From: Paenibacillus methanolicus
Lineage (GTDB): Bacteria > Bacillota > Bacilli > Paenibacillales > Paenibacillaceae
Assembly (NCBI RefSeq): GCF_008124765.1
Contig: NZ_VNHS01000012.1
Coordinates: 1-64,000, forward strand
DNA length: 64,000 bases
Direction of reading: 5' to 3'
In this document: positions 33,272-41,448 of the stretch, piece after piece
How the letters are laid out: the number at the start of each line of letters is the position of its first letter
Position numbering within the stretch: the stretch's first letter is position 1
Translations under genes and position numbers: made by a program
Notes under the pieces: model-generated
Seen by the model: only the letters and a program-made list of their open reading frames with translations
Databases searched by the model: none
What the model was told of the DNA's origin: nothing

Positions 33272-33649
33272 TTACAGCGACGCTTCGGCCGCCTGGCGCA
33301 GCTGCCGGCGGATGTCCGAAGCGGTGCGCGCCGGGTCGTCCGTTTGGAAAATAACGTGTCGGTATTTCTCGTGCCCCGCCAGCACGAGCTGAACGAGCGG
33401 CGTGCGGGAGCCGAAGGATAGGAAGTACCACTGATTGGCGAATTTGAAGCTGCCTTCATACAAATGGAGACCGGCGATGGACGTTCCGGGCATGCGCAGC
33501 ATCCATTTCGGCGCGTCGAAGTAATCCACGTACACATGTTGCACCGTTTCATACGGGATGACGACTTTCGATTTGATGGCGAACAGCCGGTTCAAGCCGG
33601 TTAACCGGAGCGTCAATTCATGTTGGCCGAACAGCACGTTACGTCCCAT
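33272..33649 (-). CDS. Hypothetical PH-like domain protein
   Basis: A 125-aa protein with alternating beta strands and a final helix, similar in pattern to bacterial PH-like (DUF) domains: LTLRLTGLNRLFAIKSKVVI, IPYETVQHVYVDYF, SFKFANQWYFLSFG. Cytoplasmic, no membrane segment. ATG 33649 lies eight bases after GAGGAG; an ATG two codons upstream (33655) is too close to it. Function unknown. Confidence 0.7.
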   Translation of the reverse strand: MGRNVLFGQHELTLRLTGLNRLFAIKSKVVIPYETVQHVYVDYFDAPKWMLRMPGTSIAGLHLYEGSFKFANQWYFLSFGSRTPLVQLVLAGHEKYRHVIFQTDDPARTASDIRRQLRQAAEASL

Positions 33650-33795
33650 AGCCATTGCTCCTCTCTATTGAAAAGGCTTACATTTACTATATCATATTTC
33701 GTAGGGAACGGATTTGTGCATATTCGGTCGATTTCATTGCGAAATTGTGCGGGTGTACAAGTGGAGTGACGGCCGGACTCCTTTTTAATCCCCAC

Positions 33796-33824
33796 TTGAC
33801 AGCTGTGATTAAGCGGTTTAAGAT
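33796..33824 (+). promoter_or_regulatory. Predicted SigA promoter upstream of the rpiR-sulfatase operon
   Basis: TTGACA (33796-33801), 17-base spacer, TAAGAT (33819-33824). It also lies in the inverted repeat CAAGTGG...CCACTTG (from ~33757 to 33798). The only plausible promoter before the operon in this 350-bp gap. Confidence 0.65.
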
Positions 33825-33867
33825 TAGCTCAATTGTTCCGACGATATTAGCCTACTAGACCAACTAG

Positions 33868-33922
33868 AGGCCCTCATTCTCCGCATGCGCCAAGCGTTTG
33901 CGGAGACGAGGGTCTTTTTTTA
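33868..33922 (+). terminator. Terminator/attenuator between promoter and rpiR
   Basis: GGCCCTC...CTCCGC pairs with GCGGAG...GAGGGTC and is followed by TTTTTTT (33914-33920). It lies downstream of the predicted promoter and upstream of the regulator start, so it may act as an attenuator. No known riboswitch motif or leader peptide was recognised before it. Confidence 0.8.
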
Positions 33923-33999
33923 TGGCCGAAATGTAACATTTCTTCATCGAAAAAGAAAAACGTTGTAACAAAATTTTAACGAAGAAGGAGATGGCGGCG

Positions 34000-34869
34000 G
34001 TGCTAAAAGGCGGACTGGTCCGCATTCGGGAAGCGGCGCAAAGCCTGACCCAAGCGGAGGAGCGAATCGCCAGACATATTCTGGCGCATCCGGAGGAAGC
34101 CATCAAGCTGTCCGTGCAAAAGCTGGCCGCGGCGGCGGGCGTCAGCGAGGCGACGGTCGTGCGGCTGGCGCAGTCGCTGAAGTACGAAGGCTTCAAAGCG
34201 CTCAAGCTGGCGATCGCCGCGGACTTGGCCGGGGAGCGGGAGAGCGGCGAAGAATACCGGCAGTTCCCGGTCGGCAGTCCGATCGGCGCGATGATGGAGT
34301 CGATCTCGAACAACAACGTCAAGTCGATCCGCGATACGCTCGCCGTCCTGTCCGAGGAAGCGGTGGAGCAGGCGGTCGGGTTGCTGGGCGCGGCGCGGAA
34401 GATCGCGCTCTTCGGGGTGGAGTCGTCCTCGGTCGTCGCCGACGATTTCCGGCAGAAGGCGCTGCGGCTCGGGCTGTGGTGCGAGCCGGGCTACAGCGGC
34501 GATTCGCAGGCGATCATCGCGGCGAACCTGACGTCTGCGGACGTCGTGCTGGCGATCTCGTATTCCGGGGCGACCGGCTCGGTGCTGCGCGCGATGCAGG
34601 TAGCCAAGCGCCAGGGCGCGAAGGCGATCGCGATTACGCAGGTCGGCGACAGTCCGATCGCCGGGGAGGCGGACGTGGCGCTGTATACGAGCTCGCTGGA
34701 GCAAAATTTCCGCAACGGAGCCATGGCGTCGCGCATCGCCCAATTGAACGTCGTCGACATGCTGTACGTCGGGCTGGTGACCCGCCAATATGCGGATAGT
34801 CTGGACACGCTGGAACGCACGAAGGCGGCGGTGCGGTATACGCGCGGGGAAGAAGAATTCAACATTTAA
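34000..34869 (+). CDS. MurR/RpiR family transcriptional regulator
   Basis: A 289-aa sugar-phosphate-responsive regulator: N-terminal HTH_6 domain (KLSVQKLAAAAGVSEATVVR) and C-terminal SIS domain (about 120-250; VLAISYSGATGSVLRAMQVA with the Ser-rich phosphosugar loop). ATG 33991 touches the ribosome binding site GAAGGAG, whereas GTG 34000 is ten bases away and is preferred. RpiR proteins often sense GlcNAc-6-P, MurNAc-6-P or similar. It heads the operon of importer, sulfatase and kinase, so its ligand is probably the kinase product. Confidence 0.92.
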   Translation: MLKGGLVRIREAAQSLTQAEERIARHILAHPEEAIKLSVQKLAAAAGVSEATVVRLAQSLKYEGFKALKLAIAADLAGERESGEEYRQFPVGSPIGAMMESISNNNVKSIRDTLAVLSEEAVEQAVGLLGAARKIALFGVESSSVVADDFRQKALRLGLWCEPGYSGDSQAIIAANLTSADVVLAISYSGATGSVLRAMQVAKRQGAKAIAITQVGDSPIAGEADVALYTSSLEQNFRNGAMASRIAQLNVVDMLYVGLVTRQYADSLDTLERTKAAVRYTRGEEEFNI

Positions 34870-34888
34870 TCCGGGGGAGAGAACGAGA

Positions 34889-36223
34889 ATGACGATGAAT
34901 CGAAAATGGCAGGCAAAGGCCGCTCTGGCGGGATTGGCGGCAGCGCTGACGCTCGCGGGATGCGCATCGAACGGCGGCGCGAATCAATCGGAGGAGAAGG
35001 CGGTCGGCGAAGCGAAGGCGAACGACGCACCCGCGGCGGCGGCGGAGACGTCGGCCAAGGCCGAGCCGTTCACGCTGCAGGTGGCGGTGTGGGACGAGAA
35101 GCTGAAGGAGACGGTGCAACAGACGTTCGAGATTTACAAGAAGGATCACCCGGAGGCGGACTTCAAGCTGACGGTGACGCCGGTCAAGGAATATTACACG
35201 AAGCTGCAAACCGCCCTCATCGGCGGCAGCGGCCCGGACCTGTTCATGATGAACGGACCGAACTTCAACAAGTTCGCTTCGCTCAAACTGTTGACCGACC
35301 TCCAGCCGCTTGTTGAACAAGAGCAGCTCGATACGTCGGCATACCCGGAGGGCATTACGAAGCTATACCAATATGAAGGCCATCAATACGGTCTGCCGTA
35401 CTACCTGGGCTCCATCGGCTTGTTTTATAACAAGGCGTTGTTCGATGCGGCGAAGGTGCCGTATCCGGACGAGACGTGGACGTGGGAGACGCTCCGGGCG
35501 AACGCGGCCAAGCTGACCGACAAGAGCCAAAGCACGTACGGGTATATCGCGGCCAACGACAACCAATCCGGCGTCTACCCGCTCATCCATCAGGCAGGCG
35601 GTTCGGTCATTAGCGCGGACGGCAAGAAGTCCGGTCTCGATGCGCCGGAGAGCGTCGCCGCGCTGCAGTTCATGAAGGAGCTCATCGACGAAGGCGTATC
35701 CCCGAGCGCGCAGCAGCAGTTGGAGACCGCGCCGATCCAGCTGTTCGGCTCGGGCAAAGCGGCGATGGTGCCGGGCGGTTCGTACGACGCCAGCACGTTA
35801 TACGGCATGCTGGGCGACAAGCTGGGCGTCGCGCCGCTGCCGGCGGGCAAGCAGGCGGGCTTCCTCGTGCACGGTTCCAGCTGGGTCATTAATGCGAAGT
35901 CCGAGCATCAGCAGGAGGCATGGGAGTTCGTGAAGGTGCTGAGCGGCGCGCCGGGCGCGGAGCTGCTCGCCAAGAACGCGATCAATTTCCCGGCGTACAA
36001 GGATGCGGTCGCGCTGTGGATGCAGTCCATCCCGTCGCTCGACATGAATGCGTTCGTGAAGTCGCTCGAGCATACCGCTCCTTACCCGGTATCGAAGAAC
36101 ACGGCGGAATGGCAAAACGCCATTATCGAAGAGATCACGAACGGCTTGCTCGGCAAGCAGTCGATCCCGGACGCGGCGGCGAAGGCGGCCAGCCGGATGA
36201 ACGATATTTTGGCGAAGGAATAA
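34889..36223 (+). CDS. Sugar ABC transporter solute-binding lipoprotein
   Basis: A 444-aa family-1 sugar-binding protein with lipoprotein signal (lipobox LAGC at about residues 20-23), an Ala/Glu-rich linker and typical motifs (TLQVAVWDEK, PDLFMMNGPNFNK, GLPYYLGSIGLFYNKALF, AMVPGGSYDAST). The frame is open upstream to 34790, but ATG 34889 with GGGGGAGAG gives the signal peptide. Second gene of the operon. The substrate is inferred from the sulfatase and kinase downstream to be a sulfated sugar. Confidence 0.93.
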   Translation: MTMNRKWQAKAALAGLAAALTLAGCASNGGANQSEEKAVGEAKANDAPAAAAETSAKAEPFTLQVAVWDEKLKETVQQTFEIYKKDHPEADFKLTVTPVKEYYTKLQTALIGGSGPDLFMMNGPNFNKFASLKLLTDLQPLVEQEQLDTSAYPEGITKLYQYEGHQYGLPYYLGSIGLFYNKALFDAAKVPYPDETWTWETLRANAAKLTDKSQSTYGYIAANDNQSGVYPLIHQAGGSVISADGKKSGLDAPESVAALQFMKELIDEGVSPSAQQQLETAPIQLFGSGKAAMVPGGSYDASTLYGMLGDKLGVAPLPAGKQAGFLVHGSSWVINAKSEHQQEAWEFVKVLSGAPGAELLAKNAINFPAYKDAVALWMQSIPSLDMNAFVKSLEHTAPYPVSKNTAEWQNAIIEEITNGLLGKQSIPDAAAKAASRMNDILAKE

Positions 36224-36248
36224 CGACAAAGAGGGGGCGGCATGAGCG

Positions 36249-37196
36249 ATGAGGGAAATCCAGATAAGGGCGCCGGAAGCGGCGCCCGCCGCCGCGCCGC
36301 GGGCCGCAAGACGGACCCCGCGCGGCAGGACGGTGGAGATGTGGTGGGCGTACGCGTTCGTGCTGCCGGCTTTTATCGTGCTGGGGGTGTTCCATCTGCT
36401 GCCGGCCGCGGCGTCGCTGGCCATCTCGTTCACGGATTGGGACGGCCTGTCCGAGATCCATTTCGCGGGATGGGACAACTACGCCGTGCTGCTGTCGGAC
36501 GACAACTTCGGCAAGGCGGGGCTGCACACGTTCCTGTACGCGCTGGCGGTCGTGCCGATATCGGTCGGGCTGGCGACGCTGGTCGCCGTGCTGCTGAATG
36601 CGGGACTGAAGGGACAGGCGTTCTACCGGACGGTCTACTTCATTCCGGTGGTGACGATGTCGACGGCGGTCGGCTTGATCTGGAAGTGGCTGTACAACTC
36701 CGAATACGGGCCGATCAACGCCGCGCTCGGCTTCCTGCACCTGCCTCAGCCGAACTGGCTGTCGGACAGCCGCTACACGCTCGTCTCGATCATGATCGTC
36801 GGCATCTGGGCGGCGATCGGCCATCATATGATCATTCTGCTCGCGGGCCTGCAGGGCATTCCGCAAAGCTTCTACGAAGCGGCTTCGATCGACGGCGCGG
36901 GCAAGCTGCGCACGTTCTTCCGGATTACGCTGCCGCTGCTGTCGCCGAGCCTGTTCTTCGTCGTGACGACGTCGGTCATCTCGTCGCTGCAGCTGTTCGA
37001 CCTCGTCTTCGTCATGACCGGCGGCAATCCGGCGCTGCTCAGCTCCGCGCGAAGCGTCGTGTTCAACGTCTACGAGGAAGGGTTCGTCCTGTTCCGCATG
37101 GGGACGGCTTCGGCGCAGGCGGTCGTGCTGTTCGCCGTCATTCTGCTGCTCACCGTCGTCCAGCTCAAGCTGCAGAAGCGGTGGGTTCACTATTAA
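36249..37196 (+). CDS. Sugar ABC transporter permease (MalF/UgpA type)
   Basis: A 315-aa permease with six membrane segments and the cytoplasmic EAA loop (EAASIDGAGKLRTFFRITLP) that docks the ATPase. The long Arg/Ala-rich N-terminus (residues 1-28) precedes the first helix. Start at ATG 36249, nine bases after GAGGGGGCGG. Partner of the next permease. No ATPase gene in the operon; a shared MsmX-like ATPase is expected from Bacillus precedent. Confidence 0.93.
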   Translation: MREIQIRAPEAAPAAAPRAARRTPRGRTVEMWWAYAFVLPAFIVLGVFHLLPAAASLAISFTDWDGLSEIHFAGWDNYAVLLSDDNFGKAGLHTFLYALAVVPISVGLATLVAVLLNAGLKGQAFYRTVYFIPVVTMSTAVGLIWKWLYNSEYGPINAALGFLHLPQPNWLSDSRYTLVSIMIVGIWAAIGHHMIILLAGLQGIPQSFYEAASIDGAGKLRTFFRITLPLLSPSLFFVVTTSVISSLQLFDLVFVMTGGNPALLSSARSVVFNVYEEGFVLFRMGTASAQAVVLFAVILLLTVVQLKLQKRWVHY

Positions 37197-37215
37197 CGAA
37201 AGGAGGCGACCGACG

Positions 37216-38034
37216 ATGACCCGATTGTACCGCCTGCTGCTCCATATCGTGCTCGCCGCGGGCGCGCTGCTTATGGCGCTGCCCTTCCTATGGATGGTCC
37301 TTACGTCGCTGAAGACGTTCGCCGAATCGATGCAGGCGCCGCCGACGCTCATTCCGGCTTCCTGGCAGTTCGGCAACTACGCCAAAGTGTTCGAGGAGAC
37401 GGATTTTCTGCGCTATTTCGGCAATACGCTTCTGCTGACGGTCGTGAAGACGGCCGGGCAGCTGCTCTTCTGCTCGATGGCGGCGTTCGCGTTCGCGACG
37501 ATGCGGTTCCCGGGCAAGAACGCGCTGTTCCTGCTGCTGCTCTCGGTCATGATGCTGCCCCACCAAATTTCGCTCATTCCGACCTTCCTGCTCGTGAAGG
37601 AGCTGCATTGGCTGGACACGTACTACGCGCTGACCGTGCCGGGACTGGCGAGCGCCTTCGGCATATTCCTGTTGCGGCAGTTCTTTCTCTCCATCCCGGC
37701 GGAGCTCGGAGAGGCGGCGAGAGTGGACGGCGCGTCGTTCCCGCGCATCTATGCCCGCGTGTATTTGCCGTTATCCGCGCCGGGGCTGCTGTCGCTCTCG
37801 ATTTTCGTCGTCATGGCGGCATGGAACGATTTCCTCAATCCGCTCGTCATGACGAGCTCGGACGAGATGCGGACGCTCTCGCTCGCCGTCGCCAGCTTCG
37901 TGGGCGAATTCTCGACCGATTATCCGCTGATGATGGCGGCCGCCTGCATGGCGGTGCTGCCGCTCATCGTCTTGTTCGCCGCGCTGCAGCGCTATTTTAT
38001 CCAGGGGATCGCCCTGACGGGGATGAAGAGCTGA
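37216..38034 (+). CDS. Sugar ABC transporter permease (MalG/UgpE type)
   Basis: A 272-aa permease with six membrane segments and EAA motif (EAARVDGASFPRIYARVYLP). AAAGGAGG precedes the start. Its TGA overlaps the ATG of the sulfatase by one base (38034), showing tight translational coupling between importer and sulfatase. Confidence 0.94.
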   Translation: MTRLYRLLLHIVLAAGALLMALPFLWMVLTSLKTFAESMQAPPTLIPASWQFGNYAKVFEETDFLRYFGNTLLLTVVKTAGQLLFCSMAAFAFATMRFPGKNALFLLLLSVMMLPHQISLIPTFLLVKELHWLDTYYALTVPGLASAFGIFLLRQFFLSIPAELGEAARVDGASFPRIYARVYLPLSAPGLLSLSIFVVMAAWNDFLNPLVMTSSDEMRTLSLAVASFVGEFSTDYPLMMAAACMAVLPLIVLFAALQRYFIQGIALTGMKS

Positions 38035-39554
38035 TGACCAACATGATTCTGATTATGACCGACCAGCACCGGGCCGACGCGCTAGGCTGCTACGGCAACG
38101 ACGTCGTCGAGACGCCGAACTTGGATTACTTGGCCTCCGTCGGCACGAGGTTCGCGCACGCGTATACGCCTTCGCCTTCGTGCGTGCCCGCGCGGGCCGC
38201 GCTGCTGACCGGGATGGAGCCGTGGCATGCGGGCATTCTCGGGATGGGCGGCGGGCAAGGGCCGATGGGCGTCGGGTTCGCCCACACGCTCCCGGGCGAG
38301 CTGGCGAAAGCGGGCTATCATGCGGCGGGCGTCGGCAAAATGCATTTCTACCCGCAGCGCGCGCTGAACGGGTTCCACGAGACGACGCTCGACGAGTCGG
38401 GGCGCGAGGAGGACCCGGGCTTCGTATCCGATTACCGGTCCTGGTTCCGTCGGCAGAGCGGCGGCCGCTACGACATCGTCGATCACGGCATCGGCTGGAA
38501 TTCGTGGATGGCGAGGCCGTATCACGCGCCGGAGTGGATGCATCCGACCACCTGGACGGTGAACGAGGCGATCTCGTTCCTCGGCCGGCGGGACCCGTCC
38601 CGGCCGTTCTTCCTGAAGGTGTCGTTCGCGCGGCCGCATTCGCCTTACGATGCGCCGCAGCCGTATTACGACCGTTATCTGCGCCAGGAAGAAAAGCTCC
38701 CTCCGCCGTATCGCGGCGACTGGGATGCCATGCACGACGACCCTGCGGAGGCGCTGCGGCCCGATGCCTGGCGCGGCGTGAAGCGCGAGGCGGATATCCG
38801 CCAAGCCCGCGCCGGTTACTACGGGTCGATCACGCATATCGACCACCAGCTCGGCCGGCTGTTCGAACGGTTGAAGAAGGAGAAGCTATTCGACTCGTCG
38901 CTGATTCTGTTCGTCTCCGACCACGGCGACATGCTCGGCGACCATCACCTCTGGCGCAAAACGTACGCCTACGAAGGCTCGGCCCGCATTCCGCTGATCG
39001 TGAAGCTTCCCGGCGGCCGGACAGCCGGCGCGCCGGCTGTCGTCGAGGCGCCGGTCGTGCTCCAGGATCTCATGCCGACGATGCTGGAAGAGGCGGGCGT
39101 GCCGATACCGGCGGCGGTCGACGGCATGAGCCTTGGCGGCGCGCTGCGAGGCGACGCCACCGGCTTGGAGGCGCGCGGCTATATTCACGGCGAGCATTCG
39201 ACTTGTTATTCGGAGGAGCAGGAGATGCAGTATTTGACCGACGGCGCGTTCAAATATATTTGGTTCCCGCGGCTGGGCACGGAGCAGTTGTTCGATCTGC
39301 GGGGCGATCTGTCGGAAGCGGAGGACCTGGCCGGCAAGCGGGAGTGGCGGTCGGAGCTGCTGCGCTGGCGCGGGCGGCTCGTCCGCAAGCTCGAAGCGCG
39401 CGAGGCCGGTCTGACGGACGGCGACGAGCTGGTCAGCCAGGCGGGCAAGCCGTACTTGGCGTCGCCGCATTACGAGGCGCGGCGGCAGCGGGCCGCGTTC
39501 GATTGGGTAAGTTGGACGCGGAAGGACGCCGGTTCGCCGACGGAAGGCGGGTAG
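38034..39554 (+). CDS. Cytoplasmic sulfatase (Cys-type)
   Basis: A 506-aa sulfatase that would hydrolyse a sulfate ester. Metal-binding MTDQHRADALGCYG at the N-terminus, the formylglycine signature C50-V-P-A-R54 (SPSCVPARAALLTG), the metal site SDHGDMLGDHHLW and a C-terminal LFDLRGDLSEAEDL typical of the family. There is no signal peptide, so it acts on imported, sulfated sugar. The Cys must be converted to formylglycine by an anaerobic sulfatase-maturing enzyme or FGE, neither of which is encoded in this window. Phosphonate hydrolase/choline sulfatase-like relatives are alternatives. Confidence 0.9.
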   Translation: MTNMILIMTDQHRADALGCYGNDVVETPNLDYLASVGTRFAHAYTPSPSCVPARAALLTGMEPWHAGILGMGGGQGPMGVGFAHTLPGELAKAGYHAAGVGKMHFYPQRALNGFHETTLDESGREEDPGFVSDYRSWFRRQSGGRYDIVDHGIGWNSWMARPYHAPEWMHPTTWTVNEAISFLGRRDPSRPFFLKVSFARPHSPYDAPQPYYDRYLRQEEKLPPPYRGDWDAMHDDPAEALRPDAWRGVKREADIRQARAGYYGSITHIDHQLGRLFERLKKEKLFDSSLILFVSDHGDMLGDHHLWRKTYAYEGSARIPLIVKLPGGRTAGAPAVVEAPVVLQDLMPTMLEEAGVPIPAAVDGMSLGGALRGDATGLEARGYIHGEHSTCYSEEQEMQYLTDGAFKYIWFPRLGTEQLFDLRGDLSEAEDLAGKREWRSELLRWRGRLVRKLEAREAGLTDGDELVSQAGKPYLASPHYEARRQRAAFDWVSWTRKDAGSPTEGG

Positions 39555-39559
39555 ACGCG

Positions 39560-40582
39560 ATGACCGGATCTTCGCCGGCTTATATTATCGGCATTGACGG
39601 CGGCGGGACGAAGACGCATTGCGTCATCGGGGACGCGCAAGGCAATCTGCTGGCCGCCTGCGCGGGCGATGCGGGCAACGTCAAGTCCCGGCCATGGCCG
39701 CAGGTGGCGGCGACGTTCGGCTCCCTCATCCGCCAGGCGGTTCGGTCGGCCGGCGCGGAGACGGATCAAGTCGCCGTCATCGCGGCGGGTCTGGGCGGCG
39801 TCGTCCAGCCTCGCGACCGTGAGCGGATCGCCCGTCTGCTCCAAGCGCATGCGGGCGACGGCGCGGTTATTCGCGTGTATCCGGACGCCGAGAACGTCCT
39901 GGCCGCGGGAGGCGGCGGGGGCGCGGGCATCGCGCTTATCGCCGGCACCGGCTCGGTCGCCTGGGGCAGAACGGCGGGCGGCTCGGAGGCGCGGTCGGGC
40001 GGCTGGGGCCACGTGCTGGGCGACGAGGGCAGCGGCTACGATATCGGCCGCCGCGCGCTCGGCGCGGTCATTCGCGCGCATGACGGGCGGGGGGAGCCGA
40101 CGGCGTTGACCCCGATGCTGCTGCGGCATCTGGGTCTTATTTCTCCGACGGCATTCATCGAGCTGTACTACGAACAGGCCGGCGTGCGGAAGGAGATCGC
40201 TTCGCTCGCGGCGCCCGCTTTGCTGGCCGCCCGCGAGGGGGATGCCGTCGCGCGCGCGATCGCGGCGGAGGCGGCGGATGAGCTGACGCAGCTGGCCCTG
40301 GGCGTATCGCGCCAGCTCGATCGATTCGGCGGACTGGCGGACGGCGATCCGCTTGTTCTGTCAGGCGGACTATTCGGCAGCGAATGGTTCGCGGCGATGA
40401 CAGCGGCCCGGCTGCGACCGGCACTGCCGTCGCTGCGCGTAAGCCGGCTGCCGCTGCCGCCCGTTACGGGCGCTTATTTGCTGGGGCTGCAAGCCTATGG
40501 CGCCGTTGTGGACGAGGCATGGGAAGCGCGCATGCTCCGATTTTGGTCGGAGCCGCGCTTTTTGACCTTCGGCGGGTATTGA
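39560..40582 (+). CDS. BadF/BadG-type ATPase, N-acetylglucosamine kinase-like
   Basis: A 340-aa ASKHA kinase. Phosphate-1 motif IIGIDGGGTKTHCVIG, adenosine/phosphate-2 region IALIAGTGSVAWGR, GGWGHVLGDEGSGYDIGRRAL and LVLSGGLFGS are the hallmarks of GlcNAc/glucosamine kinases of the BadF/BcrA family. It starts five bases after the sulfatase stop with a poor ribosome binding site (coupling likely). Predicted to phosphorylate the desulfated aminosugar, giving the ligand for the RpiR regulator. Last gene of the operon. Confidence 0.9.
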   Translation: MTGSSPAYIIGIDGGGTKTHCVIGDAQGNLLAACAGDAGNVKSRPWPQVAATFGSLIRQAVRSAGAETDQVAVIAAGLGGVVQPRDRERIARLLQAHAGDGAVIRVYPDAENVLAAGGGGGAGIALIAGTGSVAWGRTAGGSEARSGGWGHVLGDEGSGYDIGRRALGAVIRAHDGRGEPTALTPMLLRHLGLISPTAFIELYYEQAGVRKEIASLAAPALLAAREGDAVARAIAAEAADELTQLALGVSRQLDRFGGLADGDPLVLSGGLFGSEWFAAMTAARLRPALPSLRVSRLPLPPVTGAYLLGLQAYGAVVDEAWEARMLRFWSEPRFLTFGGY

Positions 40583-40609
40583 AGCTCTTCCTTGTATATG
40601 GCTAGTTCT

Positions 40610-41004
40610 TGCGCCGCGGCGTAATATTAGCCGGTGTCGACCAATATACAATAGATAATCATCGTCTAACGCTTCCGTTATTGCTTCAACGGCGCGGGTC
40701 TCGTTTTTGCGGTGGTAGAGGTAGTCCGCCGCTTCCAGCGAGAAGGCGTGCGTGTCTTCGGGCACCGTCGCGTCCTCGCCGACCTGTTGGCGAACGTGCC
40801 TTCCCAGCGAATGCCTATCGCCCGGAAGCCGCCGCGCGCGACGACGGCGCCCGGTGACCAATCGCCGCCATCGAACCGAAAGGGGATTTCTTCCACGCTT
40901 TTCCGCTTGATCAACCGCAGCGTCTTTGGCAGACGCTCTGGCCGGTAGCCCTCGGTTTCCGGCTCTCCCGTTCGTTGATTCGCCTTCTCGGTTCCTTTAC
41001 GCAT
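40610..41004 (-). pseudogene. Hypothetical gene with a one-base frameshift
   Basis: The start (ATG 41004) and IPFRFDGGDWSPGAVVARGG to WEGTFA run in one frame to ~40790; QQVGEDATVPEDTHAF and ADYLYHRKNETRAVEAITEA through DDDYLLYIGRHRLILRR follow in another. Inserting one G at plus 40789-40790 (GGG instead of GG) joins them into a ~135-aa protein. The exact 3' end is unclear because the second frame runs on into the antisense of the kinase gene. Unknown family. Mutation or sequencing error. Confidence 0.75.
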
Positions 41005-41179
41005 CTGGACATCACGCCCCTATCAGCAGTTGGTAATCATATCCACCACCCAGTATGCCGTAACGGGTGAAAAAGACTTGTCGTTTTCTTATCGGAAACG
41101 GCCAGCCATGAACCTTATCCGGCCCTTGTTCATATGGTTAACTAAATGCACGATGCCAAAGGGGGAGCGGTACACGACC

Positions 41180-41371
41180 ATGAGAAGGTTGAGCGAATAC
41201 ATCACCTTGAATTTGGTCCTGCTGCTGGTATGGGCGTTCTTCGCGGCGATCGACGGTTCGGTCACCCCGCTCGAAGGAGCGCTGCTGTTCGACGCCGCGC
41301 TGATCGGGTTGCTGCACAGCGCAAGCTTGAAGCGCTACTTGATCGGAACGGACGGACGGGAGGAAGGATGA
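41180..41371 (+). CDS. Small hypothetical membrane protein
   Basis: A 63-aa protein with two hydrophobic stretches (ITLNLVLLLVWAFFAAIDG; GALLFDAALIGLLHSA). GGGGGAG precedes ATG 41180 by 13 bases; an upstream in-frame ATG at 41153 is possible. Followed by a strong terminator at 41381, which supports a real transcription unit. Confidence 0.5.
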   Translation: MRRLSEYITLNLVLLLVWAFFAAIDGSVTPLEGALLFDAALIGLLHSASLKRYLIGTDGREEG

Positions 41372-41380
41372 GCGATATGA

Positions 41381-41416
41381 ACCGGATGGCGTGCGGTATT
41401 CGCGCCATCCGGTTTT
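41381..41416. terminator. Rho-independent terminator
   Basis: ACCGGATGGCG (41381-41391) / CGCCATCCGGT (41402-41412) then TTTT. Serves the small plus-strand gene and possibly the convergent MFS gene. Confidence 0.9.
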
Positions 41417-41448
41417 TCGCGTTTCGATAGGGGCCGGCGGGGTGGGCA

